This document shows positions 33,501 through 47,725 of a stretch of DNA of 64,000 nucleotides, piece by piece. The notes under the pieces were generated by a model. That model searched no databases. It saw nothing but the letters and a program-made list of their open reading frames with translations, and was not told where the DNA came from. Source of the DNA: Bagarius yarrelli (Eukaryota; Chordata; Actinopteri; Siluriformes; Sisoridae); the NCBI GenBank assembly GCA_005784505.1, contig VCAZ01000121.1, positions 67,001 through 131,000 of the forward strand. Direction: 5' to 3'. Made by a program: the position numbers and the translations under genes. Positions within the stretch are counted from its first letter, which is position 1; each line of letters begins with the position of its first letter.

Positions 33501-36500
33501 TTTCTTTCACCCTTTGCCCATGGTATGTGCTCAAGTTCCAGTGGCGGTGTGGGTCCTATTGAGCTGCGGGCCCTCTTTTCTCCTCCCTTCTTAGACTCAG
33601 ACAAGAAAAGGCTGAACCTTCTCAGTGTACATCCACAAACCCTAACCCTAACCCCATGGATGAAATCAGATCAGCTGTTTGTCTCCCCAAGAGAGGGGTG
33701 GCAGCCACTAAACATGCAATAAGTAGATTTGGGTATTTCCAAATCATTTTTAGCTCCAGGTTCCATATGTAACATTCATGCCCAGAGGAAACAAGACTTT
33801 GCCCCAAGTGTCCCTGTCATGCTGAATGCAAGCTTACTAAGGCAAACTACTGCTCGTGTTTACAACCCAAATTCCGGAAAAGTTGGGACTTTTTAAAATT
33901 TCAATAAAATGAAAATTAAAAGACTTTTAAATCACATAGACCAATATTTTATTTACAATAAAACATAGATAACAAATGTTAAAACTGGGAAATTCGTGCA
34001 CAAAATAAGCCCTTTTTAAATTTGATGCTTTAAAGTAGTTGGGACAGGGCATGTTTACCATGTAGCATGTTCTTTTCTTTTCAAAGCAGCCTGAAGTATA
34101 TAAGTATAAGTATATTCAAATTCATTGTCATTGTGCAAGGTACATGTACAGAGCCAATGAAATGCATTTTTCTTCGCATATCCCATCTTAGTAAGTTGGG
34201 GTCAGAGCGCAGGGTCCAGCTATGATACAGCACCCCTGGAGCAGGAGGGTTAAGGGTCTTGCTCAAGGACCCAACAGTGGTTGACTTGCCGGAGGTGGGG
34301 CTTGAACCCAGGTGTTTCTGGTCTTCAGATTAACAACTCAGCACCTTAACCATTTGAGCCACCCTGCCACCTGGGCATTGACTTTCTGGATATGTGGTGT
34401 TGAAATTTGCACCCATTTTTGCCTAATACAGGTTTTCAGCTAAAGAAGTTTGTGGACAACTTTGACAGATTTTTCATTTAATGATGCAGCAAATGTTCTT
34501 TATAGGTGAAAGATCTGGACTGCAGGCTGGTTATTTCAGCACCCGGACTCTTCTACTATGAAGCCATGCTGTTGTAATAGCTGTAGTATGTGCTTTTGCA
34601 TTGTCCAGTTGAAAACACAAGGCCTTCCCTGAAATAGGCATCATCTGGAGGGGAGCATATGTTGCTCTAAAACCTCTATATACATTTAAAGGCATTTATA
34701 GTGCCTTCCAAAACATGCAAGCTGCCCATACCATATACACTTCTGCACCCCATACCTTCAGAGATGCTGGCTTTTGAACTGAACGCTGATAACACACTAA
34801 AAGGTCTCCCTTTTCTTTAACCCAGATGGCACAGTGTCCATGATTTTTTTAAAAAATGTCAAATTTCAACTTGTCTAACCATAGCACACTTTTCCACTTT
34901 TAATTGGTCCATTTTAAATGAGCCTTGGCCCACAGGACACAAGGCACTTCTGGACCATGTCCACATATGGCTTCCTTTTTGCATGATAGAGCTTCCGTTG
35001 GCATCTGCAGATGGCACGGTGGATAGTGTTACCAACAGTGGTTTCTGGAATTATTCCTGTTTAGTAATGTCAATCACAGAATCCTGACGATAAACCGCTA
35101 TATTTGGTTATTAACAAGAACAGAGGTTTCATTTCAATTTAAATAGAATATCTTGCTGATTGAAACCCTGCATTTAACTGATGACTGGTGGTTTGCTAAT
35201 ACAATATACTTATTGAAAATATAATTGTTAATAAAAACAAAAAAAATTCCTCTCTGACAGCTAAAATGACAGCAAGATCATATGATAGGCAAAATGTAAA
35301 AGGAAGTGTCAACATTAAGTATCAGACCAAATGAAAAAAAAAAACTACAGAGGATATGACTTCACACCTTTGGGAAACACAGCAGCTGGTACAAGCAGGA
35401 TAATTAAGCCACAGTTATACAGTTGCCAAGGTTTGCTAATAGCGAGAGTTGGCTTAAGCTATCCACCCCTATTGTGTTTCAAGACCAGATTTGGACTGAG
35501 TGGCACAAAGCTTGGGTCAGAGTTGAGGAGTGATAGTGAGTGAATGCTTGAGAGACATTTCATGGGGTCAGCTTTCAACGCATAGGCTATCTGCATTTTG
35601 TACCCTCTTTCCCGCCCCCAACCCCCTTCCCTTTCTCTGTCAAGGGCCAAGGTGCTGTGTGCGATCCTGGGCCTCAATGTCCAAAGGCTCCGATATCATA
35701 GCAGTTAATTTTGTCTGTGATGTCAGTATGGTGCCTATGCCAGAATGTTAAGTGTGTCTTTGTGTGTGCACTTGAAACTTATCATTACAATTTAATGAAA
35801 TAGATTTTCTTTATTTAAGTGACAGTGTTGGGTGTCCTTTCTATGCAACTGTTGGTGCATGCAAGTGTATGTTTAACACAGTACTAATATAAGGTTTCCA
35901 ATTTACGCAGTTTGCAGTAGCATTAGTTCAGCAACCTAAAGAGAAAATAAACATTAATATTAAGAAGTTTCACATGACTAGATTGGTATGTTAAGGCCAT
36001 GAAATGAAATTTTAGACTTTTATCCATTAAATGAGCTCGTTTCAAATTTGGTGCCTGCTACAGGTCTCAAAAAATTGACATAGGGGCAACAAAAGGCTAA
36101 AAAGCAATCAATTTTGATAATTTTCAGCTGGGTGAAAAACAACTAATTAAGTTAATCAACTTCAGGTATGTAAGATGATTATCTATAAAAGGTATGTCTT
36201 AGAGAGAGACGCAGAGAGGCAGAGTCTCTCGGAAGTAAAGATGGGCAGAGGCTTTCCAATCTCCACTCTGTGAAAGAGTGCGTAAAAAGATACTTTAAAA
36301 ACAATGTTCCTCAACGTTAAACTGCAAAGGCTTTACAAATCTCATCATTTACATTGCATAACATCATCAAATTTGGAGAAAGTGAAGAAGTCTCTGTGTG
36401 TAAAAAAGAAGGCAGAAGACCTTTGTTGGATGACCATATTCTTCGGGCCCTACGACAACACTGCATCACTCATCGGCATGATTCTCTGAGTCACATTACT

Positions 36501-39500
36501 AAATAAAACTTTAGGAAAACTTTCAGAAACCATTATCAGTAAACACAATCCACCGTGGGATTGGGAAGGCCTTGTGTATTTCAACCAGACAATGCAATAC
36601 CATGTACTGCAGCTATTAAAACAGCATGGCTTGATAGTAGAAGAATTTGGGTGCTGAATTAACCTGCTTGCAGTCTAGACCTTTCACCTATAAAGAACAT
36701 TTGGCACATAATTAAACGAAAAACGTCAAAGACGACCACGAACTCTTCAGCAGCTGGAAACCTGAATCAGACAAGAATAGGACCAAATTTCAACACCAAA
36801 AATCCAGAAAATCATAACCTCTATGCCCAGACGTCTTCAAACTGTTTTAAAAACTGACACATGAAAAAATGAACTATTTTGAAGCAGGCATCAAATTGAA
36901 AATGAACTGATTTAGTAAAAGAGTGTAAAATTTATCTATGTTCTAATAATAAAAGAATAAAATATTGGCTAAAGTGATTTGAAAGTCTTTTAGTTTTTAT
37001 TTTATTCAAATTTAAAAATGTCCCAACTTTTTGGGAATTTGGGTTTTAAGTCAGATGAGTAAACAACACTCAGGGCTATTTTGCCATCAGTAAAGGTTTA
37101 TTGTTGGTATATATAGTATGTAAGCGATAAAAACAAGGTTTGATCATTGACTAACCCGGAGGCCTAGATTGTAACAATAGGTAGTTGTAGTGTGTAATAG
37201 CCATCAAAACTTATTGCGCTTGTATTTTAGAACTTGTTATAGAATGTGTGATGTCACAAGCATGCATGGAGACCATCACAGCCCGATGGTCTTTATTACT
37301 TTATTATTGGAGGAAACAATATTCATTCATTTATTTATTTATTTATTTATTCATCTTCTGCTGAATTAGAGAATAAGCCTATCCCAGTCTTCTCTAAAAG
37401 GGCAATCCTGGACAGGTTGCCAGTCCATCACAGGGCCACACACACACACTAACAATCATAAGCAATTTAGAATTATCTATTAACCTAACATGTTTTTGGA
37501 CTGTGGAAGAAAACTTGAGAACCCGAAATAAACCCACATAAACACAGGAAGAACATGCAAACATCAAACCCGGGACCTTCTTGCTGTGAGGCAACAGTGC
37601 TAATCACTAAGCCACTGTGCTGCCACAGGAAACAATATATTGTGTAAATGAAGTTCAAGTATATTCAAACAATTTTTGATCTCTTTTCATTTTTGGCTCT
37701 TTACCCTCTTTTTTTATTAAAGAGTAAATTAAAAGAGCAGAGTCAAACTCTTTAACATATAAAAAAAAATGAAATATTTTTTTTCCTGTTCCATTTGTAT
37801 GCTGCTGGCAATCTACATCGAATACTAAACCGATTAAGTGCTCCAATTTTTATTTTGAAGGTTATTGCTAGTTGACAAGAATTTATAAGACTCGCTTTTG
37901 CCCAAAACCAACACATCGTTTAAACTGTGTTCATTTGTCCATGCAACATTTGTTCCATAAGACTCCAGGCTGGACCAACTGACTATTACTCTTAATTGGA
38001 GTCTTGTCATGTGACTTCTGTAAGGAGATGTCTCAGACAAATTCCCATGGCGTAAAGGCAGTTATTGTGACTCCACTGCTGACATTTCCTGATTTGTTTT
38101 GGACACGGTGCCTGGCCTAGCTTGATTTTCTTTTAGTTTTCTGCAGTTGTTAGCCTCAATAGACTTATTAATTATGAAGAGTGAGACCAGCATTCCTTAA
38201 TAGTGACTCTGGTAATCATTTATGTGGAACATAATTTGACCTTTTTCTAAATCATTTGCTGGTTTGGCAAATTCCTTTTTCTTGAAAAACATTTTGTCTA
38301 TTCTAATAAAGTCTGTCGAAGCATGAAAATCAGAAATCAGTTATTGAGAACTTGTCTGTGTTTTATTCTCTTTATATTGTTAAACTTCGGTAGACAGGGT
38401 TGTATAAACATCTTTTGGTTTACTGCAGAGTACACGTAGCTGGATGTCTATTTTTACCCTATCTGGATTGGATTCAGTACCACTCACAGTTACATAAATG
38501 TTGGAGCATTGGGCCAAGAAAAGAATCAGTAAATCGAGGAGGCTTGAATTTGTCAGTATATTAGGTGGTATATACAGCTGTTAATTGAGAAAGAAAATAA
38601 CTGTGCATTATTATTACTAATTAATTAATTAATTAATATTATTATTGTCATTTGGATACTTTTTTAACATATAACATAATGTGATTAGCCACTGATTTTT
38701 GCAATATTTAATTATATTTAGGCCAATACGTGCCAATAGTCCCGAACACTCTAAATACCAGACACAGTCCTTGGTACTAACAATTTTCTTTACATTTACA
38801 ACATTTGGCAGACGCCCTTATCCAGAGCGACTTATATTTTTTAAATCTTTTTAATACAACTAAGCAATTGGGGTTAAAGTTCTTGCTCACGGGCCCAGCA
38901 GTGGCAGCTTGGTGGTGCTGGAAATTGAACCTGGATTTTCTGCACTACCACTTGTTAATTAGACTTGTTAATTAGAAATTAGCTGTCCAAAACTGCTCTA
39001 CCAGTTCTTTCTTCTGGTTGATCACTCTAAATTATTTTTAGTGTCTGATACCATGTGCGTATTTGCGTCCTATGATGGGCTAGAAATTCTTGCATTGTCC
39101 CATAAGTTATTGGATTTATACAGAAAAAAATGTGTGCACGCGACCAACAAGTTCAGGCATCCCCAATAAGAGGGTGAAGGAAACATTGTGTATGGATAAT
39201 TATTAGGATAAAGTTTTACACCTTCAGCTTACACCTAAAATCTTCCACCGATTTGTCTATGTATAATAAAAAAAAAAACCTCATCCTTAGTAGACTATGC
39301 CGTTAAATCAGTTATATATTACACCATTTATACCTTTATATGTATTAAAAACTGAACACTAAATTTTTTTTTTTTTACCAGACGTGAATCTGTTGGTGTG
39401 TAAGCATGCTGGACCATCTTGCTGTACTCGTAAGATGGAGGAGAGCTACAAGCTGGCAGCGGTAAGGGATACTGTGCAGAATATCCGGTCCTACAGCTTC

Positions 39501-42500
39501 GAACTCAAGTTCCTCCTCGTTAGCCATGCTGCTGCCTTCCAGGGTATGAATGTATAAAACTTATCACTATTTAAAAAATACTATAACTAATTACGTTATA
39601 GATGGTCAGGAGTTTTGGTGTGCATTTATGCTATATATGTTTGAACAATCAAGTAAAATTACGACTGCCAAATACTTTTGTGCAGCCGATGAGTACCAAA
39701 TGAGTACTTTTTATTATAAATTACTGGCTGAATGAGTGTGAATGGTTTACTTTTTGTGTACTTGTTCTAGATGCTAATCATTACAATATTGTTTTGGTTC
39801 TATATGGGATCAGTTTTTAATTTTAAACTTGGAACGTCAGTAGAGTTTTTGCTTTGGAATCTAAGGGTTTGGAAATTTTTGCGGCTGCTACCATCGACTC
39901 AAAGCATTTGGACTATTTGTTTTATCTTTTTTATAAAAGTGCTTGGTATTTGTTTGGATTATGCTTAATATATTTAGAATTTAGACAGACAAAATTTGTC
40001 ATACACAAACACAAAATCTGTGTATTTTCTTAGAGACTGGCTGGTGTTGGCTAGTTTTTTTGCCAGCAACCATCTGGCACAAAAGCATTTAGTCAGTAAT
40101 TATAAATGTCTTTATTTTGTTGTCTAGTAAGTTGGGGGTCAGAGCACAGGGTCAGCTATGATACAGCGCCCCTGGAGCAGGAAGGGTTAAGGGTCTTGCT
40201 CAAGGACCCAACAGGGGCAGTTGGGTCATTCAGCGCCTTTAGCATTTCAGCCACCACTGCCCCCTTAGCTAGTGACTTAGGGTGATCTGTTATTATGGAT
40301 TTATTCCACTGTATAGTAGTGTGTAGTGTTGTAGAGTAGTGTACACTCATGCTGTATATACAATACAAAACATATTTATAAAAATACTCTCCGGCCTGTT
40401 TTATTTAATTTATGTTAATATGACATTATTTATTGGAGCTCAGATAGACTTATTTAAAGTTCTCATAAACTAATGATGCAGTAAGACACAGCTGGTCAAT
40501 AACAGCTGAACAGCTAAAGTACTTTTAGTCTTTTAAAATGGGAGTATACAATGCTATAATTAAGCTCCCAAGTGGCACAAATGTCTAAGGTTTCACCTAA
40601 TCACTGCGAGATCATGAGTTCTAATTCCTATAATGCTATAACCAACTGTGGCTTGGAGTCCAACAGAATACAACTACAACTGGCCCAGCGTTTTAAGTAG
40701 AAACAACTCATTGTTTTTATCAATCTGTCTTAAAACCTTATTAGACAGTGTGATAATAGTCTGGTAGACCTTATGAAGGACATTAGCATTAGAGTAGACA
40801 AAGGCAATAAATTAAATCAGGAAAACAAGACATAATGTGTATATGCCCATATTATCTGTTATTCCTTTTTAGTATATCAATATGTTAAATAATATTATGT
40901 CTGTTTTAATAAATTCATCAGGAGAAAACAAGGAGAACAGAACAATGAATAAATAATAATATTCTGGTTAAGTGTGTTTAGTTTGTCTAGGATTAAATTT
41001 AGTAGACAAGAGGAAGAACTGTGGCTTAGTGGTTAGCACTGTTGCCTCACAGCAAGAAGGCCTGGCTTTGATTCCAGGGCAGAGTTTGCATGTTCTCTTT
41101 GTGTTTGCATGGGTTTACTCTGGGTTCTCCGGTTTCCTCCAACAGTCCAAAAATGTAGGTTAGGTTTATTGGTGATTCTAAATTCCTACCTGTTCTCACC
41201 CAAATGAGGATGGGTTCCCTGTTGAGTCTGGTTCCTCTCAAGGTTTCTTCCTATCTCATCTCAGGGAGTTTTTCCTTGCCACCGTCGCCCCTGGCTTGCT
41301 CATCAGGGACAAACTGATTTCTGTTTCATTTTATCTCATAATTTCTTCAATTGTGTAAAGCTGCTTTGTGACAATCACCATTGTAAAAAGCGCTATACAA
41401 ATAAAACTGAATTGAATTGAATTAAATTGCTCATAGGAGTGAGTGTGTGTGGCCCTGTGATGGATTGGTGACCTGTCCAGGGTGTACCCCTTCTGCCTTT
41501 TGCCCTTTCAGAGATGGCTGGGATAGACTCCAGCAGACCACGAATTAGGAAATAAGGGGGTATAGAAGATAAATGAATAAAAAAAAAAAAAATAAATATT
41601 ATAGTAAACAGATTTTTTGAGCATGGAGTGAGAAAAGGGGTTTGCTCCATCCACTCCATGCATCAACTTGGTAGTGCAGTACCTCCAGGAACGATGCACC
41701 TTTTTAAACTGTGCTAAAAGCAGCTGAAAAAAAAAGTGGGAAAATGGTAGCCCAGTAATTGAGGTGTTGGACCCCTATCTGGAAGATCAGGTTTCGATTT
41801 CCAGCACCACCAAGTTACCACTGCTGGGCACCTGAACAAGTTCTTTAATCCCCAATTGCCCAGTTGATTAAAAGAGATAAATGTGATTCGCTTTAGATAA
41901 GGACTTCTACCAAATGCTGTAAATGATGTCACTGCTAAGTGACTTTCTGAACTTCGCTGCTTTTGTGTTTTATAATGTCAAAAACAATTATCTGAAAAAA
42001 ATGAATACGCTTTTCAGTGTTCTGTTACCTTCTGCTTGTTTTGGCAGCATACATAAAGCTGGCTATTACTGATTTATACCCATTCATGTATGTCCAGCCT
42101 TGCGTTAGTGAATGAACCCTAAACTATAATTAACGCAAGCCCCTTGTCACCGCTCCAAACCCTCTAATCCCAACACACTGTCATTCATTCTTATAAACAA
42201 GCAGAAATCCAATAACTTACACAGACCACATTTCAAAGTCAGACACATGAGAAAAAAAACATAAGAAGACGATACACACCGACCCTATTTAAAGAACTAA
42301 ATGAGCACTGAAGCACACTAAAGGCATGGGATTTCGAGAACTGCATCTGTTTAACATTTTAATTTACAGGATTCGGGTTTAATTTATTTTTTTTATTACT
42401 GAAACTACACTTTTTTTTTGTTGTTATTATTGTTTATCACAGGATGTGGAACAGGATGTGGGCTTTGATGTGGTAACATTACAGCCTTAACACACTGGAG

Positions 42501-45500
42501 TTCAGATGGAATTAAAGTTTGTGTTAAACAGACTTTTAATAGAATGACGCGAAGGTTCTAAAGCGAAATATGGAAATGGGGAGACAGATGAGAAAAAAAA
42601 CATGAATTAAAAACTGAACAGTGTTGATGATGTATTTGATTCGCTATATTACAAACAAGTAGTTAGATTTTTAACAATGCTTTCTAGTGGGCAGCACAGT
42701 GGCTTAGTGGTTAGCACAGCAAGAAGGCCCGGGTTCGATTAACAGGCAGGGGTCTTTCTGTGTGGAGTTTGCATGTTCTCCTTATGCTTGCGTGGGTTTA
42801 CTCCGGGTTCTCCGGTTTCCTCCCACAGTCCAAAAACATGTATGTTAGGCTAATTGGTGATTCTAAATTGCCCATAGGATTGAGTGTGTGTGTGTGAAGG
42901 GCCCTGTAATGGACTGATGACCTGGTGACAAGGTGACCGCTTGTCCTATCTTTATGGTTTACTTTACATGATAGGAAACTGATGTGCTTGGCTAAAATAC
43001 GGCTAACACTGGGTTTCAGATTTACAGTTACATTTGCAGTTGCATATTATAGCATTTACCAGCATTATAGCATTTATCTAGTGTGATTTACAAAGGGTCC
43101 CCAAGGTCTCTGTTGATAAAATTGATTTGTTACAGAGCTTTTCTTCTTCTGCTCTTTGGTGGATATTCGCTATTACTCAGTGTCTAGGAATTGTAAGTGC
43201 ATTTGTGGTATGGTTTTTTTGCGTTTTCATAGAAGTTAAGGGGACTGATGGGAGCTAAAGTAAAAAAATTCTCTCTATAAAGCTACAAAAAGCAGATTGG
43301 ATGAAGATTGATTTAATCTATATTGTTAAGTTAAATTGAGTTGGGGTAAATTTATAGGGTTGACCCAATTAAAAATGGACAGGTACTGATATTGTTCATG
43401 TTATTTGGTAGCACCAACTATTCCGGAGAAAACGTAAACCCTTAGAAAGCACAGCTGTTTTTGTCATAAATAACAAATTTATGACAAAAACAGCTGTGCT
43501 TTCTTATTTATAAATATTATTTATAAACCTTGTTATCCATACGTCAAAAGCTTACATTCGGTCAAAAAAAATATAGGACTGTGTTATCTTTCTATAGACA
43601 TCGGTCAAGTCAAGTCACCTTTATTTATTTAGAGCTTTTAAACAACCGGGCTTGTTTCAAAGCAGCTTTATAGAATCACATTAGAAAAGACAATATTAAA
43701 CACCCATTAAAACACTCAATTTGATTGATATCTATAAATTTAGAGTCTCCGACTAAGCAACGGCAAGAAAACAAGTTTTCCTCCTTTCACTGAGAAACTG
43801 CCTTATTGTCTTCAGGTGATGGCAGCGACGGTGAGCTCGGAATTAACAAAGAAGAGACATGTTAGTGTAGATACCATTCGACTTGTGATGAACAAATATA
43901 CTGTGTGTTAATGGAGGTGTTCCTGGTTCCGGTTGAACTGATTATTGCAGCCTAACAACCCTTTAATGGATTTGGATAATGAAAATGTGTTGTATTATGG
44001 GTAGGCCAGGTTAAAGAGATGTGAAGTTAATCTAGTTTTAAACTGGCAGAGTGTGTCTGCCTCCCGAACAGTGCAGGGTAAATTATTCCAAAGTTTAGGC
44101 TCTAGGTAAAAAAAAGGATCTCAATAAACTCATTATCTGCACAATAATTACTACTTAACCTGTTACCTTACAACCATCAGCGGAAAGGCAGATTAGTCAC
44201 ATGGTCTTAAAATTTTCTACATCAGAATTAATTCTGCAAATGTATTTCCATCTATCTTTATTTACATTAACCCTTTCTGGCACAATGCAGTGTAAAAACT
44301 ATTTTGTGAATAAATAAGGTTTTTTGGGAAAATCAAATTTTTTGGGTTTCGAATACTTGTTTTCTATAAGATACTTCGTTATTAACACAGAGTGAGGGAA
44401 ACATAATAAATGACTAACAGGTTAAGGCATAAATAACTGGTTGCCAAATAATGCGAGCAGAAAATTTTTTCAGAATGCACATTATAACCTGTCAACCAAA
44501 AAACAGGGATTTGAGGCTACATTGGTCTAAATTAGACAGTTGGATTCATGGGTGAAACTCGTCTGGTCTTAGAGAAATCTGCACTAGTTTGACACCTACA
44601 GCAGTCCTTGAGATCACTGCTTTGGGCCATAAAAAAGGGAAAAAAAATATTTCATCATTGTTAATCTGCTGTTCCCTCTTGTTCCTAACCCTAAAAACAT
44701 GACTTCATAAGTTCAGGGGAAAAAAATGCAATTGAATCACGCTAGTCTCTTGTCCTATCCCTTGGCAGATTGGTCTTTCTCAGACTTATGCTTTGCCTAA
44801 TTGGACTCGCCATGTTGCTTCCTGTGTGGATCTGAAATGAGTGATCCCAGACAGAAAGAAATACAGACAGACAGAAAATAAAAAATGAGGGAATGTAGGG
44901 AGTTCCACCCTTATAGTCCATTGAGATTTTCTGTCTCTCTTGTTTTTATAAAATGAAAAATCCTGAAGGGAAAGATACTAAAGAGCTCTGAAGTCTGTCA
45001 CAATTTTATTTCGTTTTTATGTTAGTGGAAATGGGTAGCGAGGTGGCTTAGTAGTTAGCAAGGTTGCCACACAGCAAGAAGGTCCCAGGTTTGGATCCCC
45101 AGCGGGGGACTTTGTTGTGTGGAGTTTGCATGTTCTCCCTGTGGTTGCATGGGTTTACTCCGGTTTCCTCCCACACTCCAGAAACATGTATGTTAGCTTG
45201 ATTGGTGATTCTAAACTGGCCATAGAAGTGTGTGTGGTTGTTTGTCTGTATGTGGCCTTGTGATGGATTAACGACCTGGCCAGGGTGTATCCCTGCCTTT
45301 TGCCCAGTGACAGCTGGGATAGACTTCGGCAGCGGACTGGACTGTGATATATGGTAATGTCAGTAAAACCTGCTGAAATAAACAGATTTCAGTTGTGGGT
45401 GACAGGAAGAGGAGAAAGAAAGGAATGTCTGGCCATTTTCACACTGGACCAACTAACTATGCCATGTTGGCACACCTGCTACCTGACAGTCGAAAATCTT

Positions 45501-47646
45501 TGCTCCAGAATCACCTTCTGAAAAATTTCCAGACAAATTCTACATTTTATAACCCAGCTGGAGCAGCGCCGTGGCTTAGCAGTTACCACTATAGCCTCAT
45601 TGCAAAAAGGCCTGGGTTTGATTCCCGTGCAGTGGCCTTTTTGTGTGGAGTTTGCATGTTCTCCCCGTGCTTACGTGGGTTTACTCCAGGTACTCCGGTT
45701 TCCTCCGACAGTCCAAAAACATGTATGTTATGTTGATTGGTGATTCTAAATTGCCCATAGGAGTGAGTGTAAGTGTATGTGTGGGTAAAAAAGATGAATG
45801 AATGAATAAATGAATATAACCCAGCCCTTAACAAGAAATAATTCTGAATAGATTACTGATGCTTTTGGGCTGTTTTTTATTTACAACTTTTATGTCTCTA
45901 TTTAAAGGTTAAAACTATTAGCAAAGTTGTGTTTACACACAAAAAAAATGTTTTGTAAAGGTCTTTGCTCTAAATCTGAGTCTTGTTAATAACTTGAAGA
46001 CCTTAGAAGACTAATAAAGGTTCAGCTAGACAATAAAGCAAACCATAACCAGGTAACCAGCTTGAATTAAAAAAATGAAGAACAAAGAAAAAATAATGTA
46101 AGATGGAGACTATATATTTTTAATGAAAAAAGATAATCCTCCCTAATTAATTGTTACACTGTGTAAAGGTTCTTTGAGGTGAATAGGAGTGGTCAGCTTT
46201 CCTAGGTGTTATTACTACACTTTGCATTCCCAAAGATCAAAAAAGAAAGAAAGAGTAAAAACGAGAAAAAAAGAAAAAGTAATGGATGCTTACATCTGTC
46301 ATTTCTATTATTTTCCTCAACACCTTAATACATTTTACCAGCCCTGTGATCAAAATCCTGTCATCTACCCTTATGACCCTCTTTTCCTGTTTCAGCATCA
46401 TTAAGTTTTCCCCAGTTACCCTTCTGCATGTTACTGTGATTTTATAGCCAACCACATTATAGAGAGTGTGAGAAAAACGTCAAATGTCCTCAAATGGGCC
46501 AATGTGACTGTGGTTTGATTCTCATCCATCAGGGGATTGCTGCTTCATTTCACTGCCAGTCCAAGATGTACGGGGTTTAAGGACAATTTTAACCTCTTAA
46601 ATAGCTTTTACCTCCTTTTTATTTACCAAATGTGGCAATTTTTAAAATACATTTTGTAGTTTGATTCAAAACATATATTTAAGTCAAACCAAAAAGATCA
46701 GTGTTCATTGTAAATTCAATAATAGTAACAAACTCCACACATCAGACTATGAAAATGTATGAAAAAAATACTATAATAATACTATAACATACTATAATAA
46801 ATGGTTCTCTGGTTATAGCTCATGTTAGAGGATCTAAAGTACATGAGCTCCACTCCAAAAGTGGGTCAGTTCAGCATTATATCAGAGATACACATGCCTC
46901 GTGTCTTCATTTGTCAGGCCTCTGAAACTTGAACCTCTGATGGGATTAAGAGGTTTTTTTGAGTGTGATGGATGACCAGTGAGCGAAGCGCCCCTGTGTC
47001 TCGGATCGACGTGAATTCAGTTATGCAGGGGAAAAGTCAGTGAAATCTGCTCGTGAAAATGTTAAAGTGAACGTGGAATATTTCGCTGTCATTCAGCTTC
47101 TGTCAGCACTTCTATTTGCTCTAGAATCTTCTGTACATGTACTGTATATCTATATAAACCCTATCATAATGTCTCTGGACAATACCAAAGATAAAAAAAA
47201 GACAGCTCTTTTACATCTGACAGTTTCTTGACTTCAATCCAGCTTAGAGTTGATACTGTCTAGAGATTTGTCTTAAACCCACTTGCACTATTAAGCAGTG
47301 TAATAGGGCAATTACTGGGATTCTATCTAGAGTCTAGGATTAAGAATAACTGTTAAGCTTGTGTATTATTATTGTTATTACTGCAGTGTTATATCTGTTA
47401 ACTTACAACAACATTAATATATATATATATTATAATTATATATTATATAATTTTATAATTATCAAATTTTTTTGGGCTACTTACCCTGAGTGGTAGTGGT
47501 TGTGGTAGTTATAAATAATAAATAATAATAATAGTAATAAAAATAAATAATACTTGTTTTCTTAGTGTTTTTTTCTGGATTTATTTGGATTCAAAAGTAA
47601 CTAGTAACTTACTACTTGAGTGGACTTTCTATATATATATATATAT

Positions 47647-47725
<79 letters not shown>

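Noticed and set aside
33636..33655. Telomeric-looking CCCTAA run
   Set aside because: Fewer than three units; no sign of a chromosome end or a substantial interstitial telomere.
39550..39968. Consecutive hydrophobic open frames after glypican exon 2
   Set aside because: AT-rich intron translation with no splice support or similarity.
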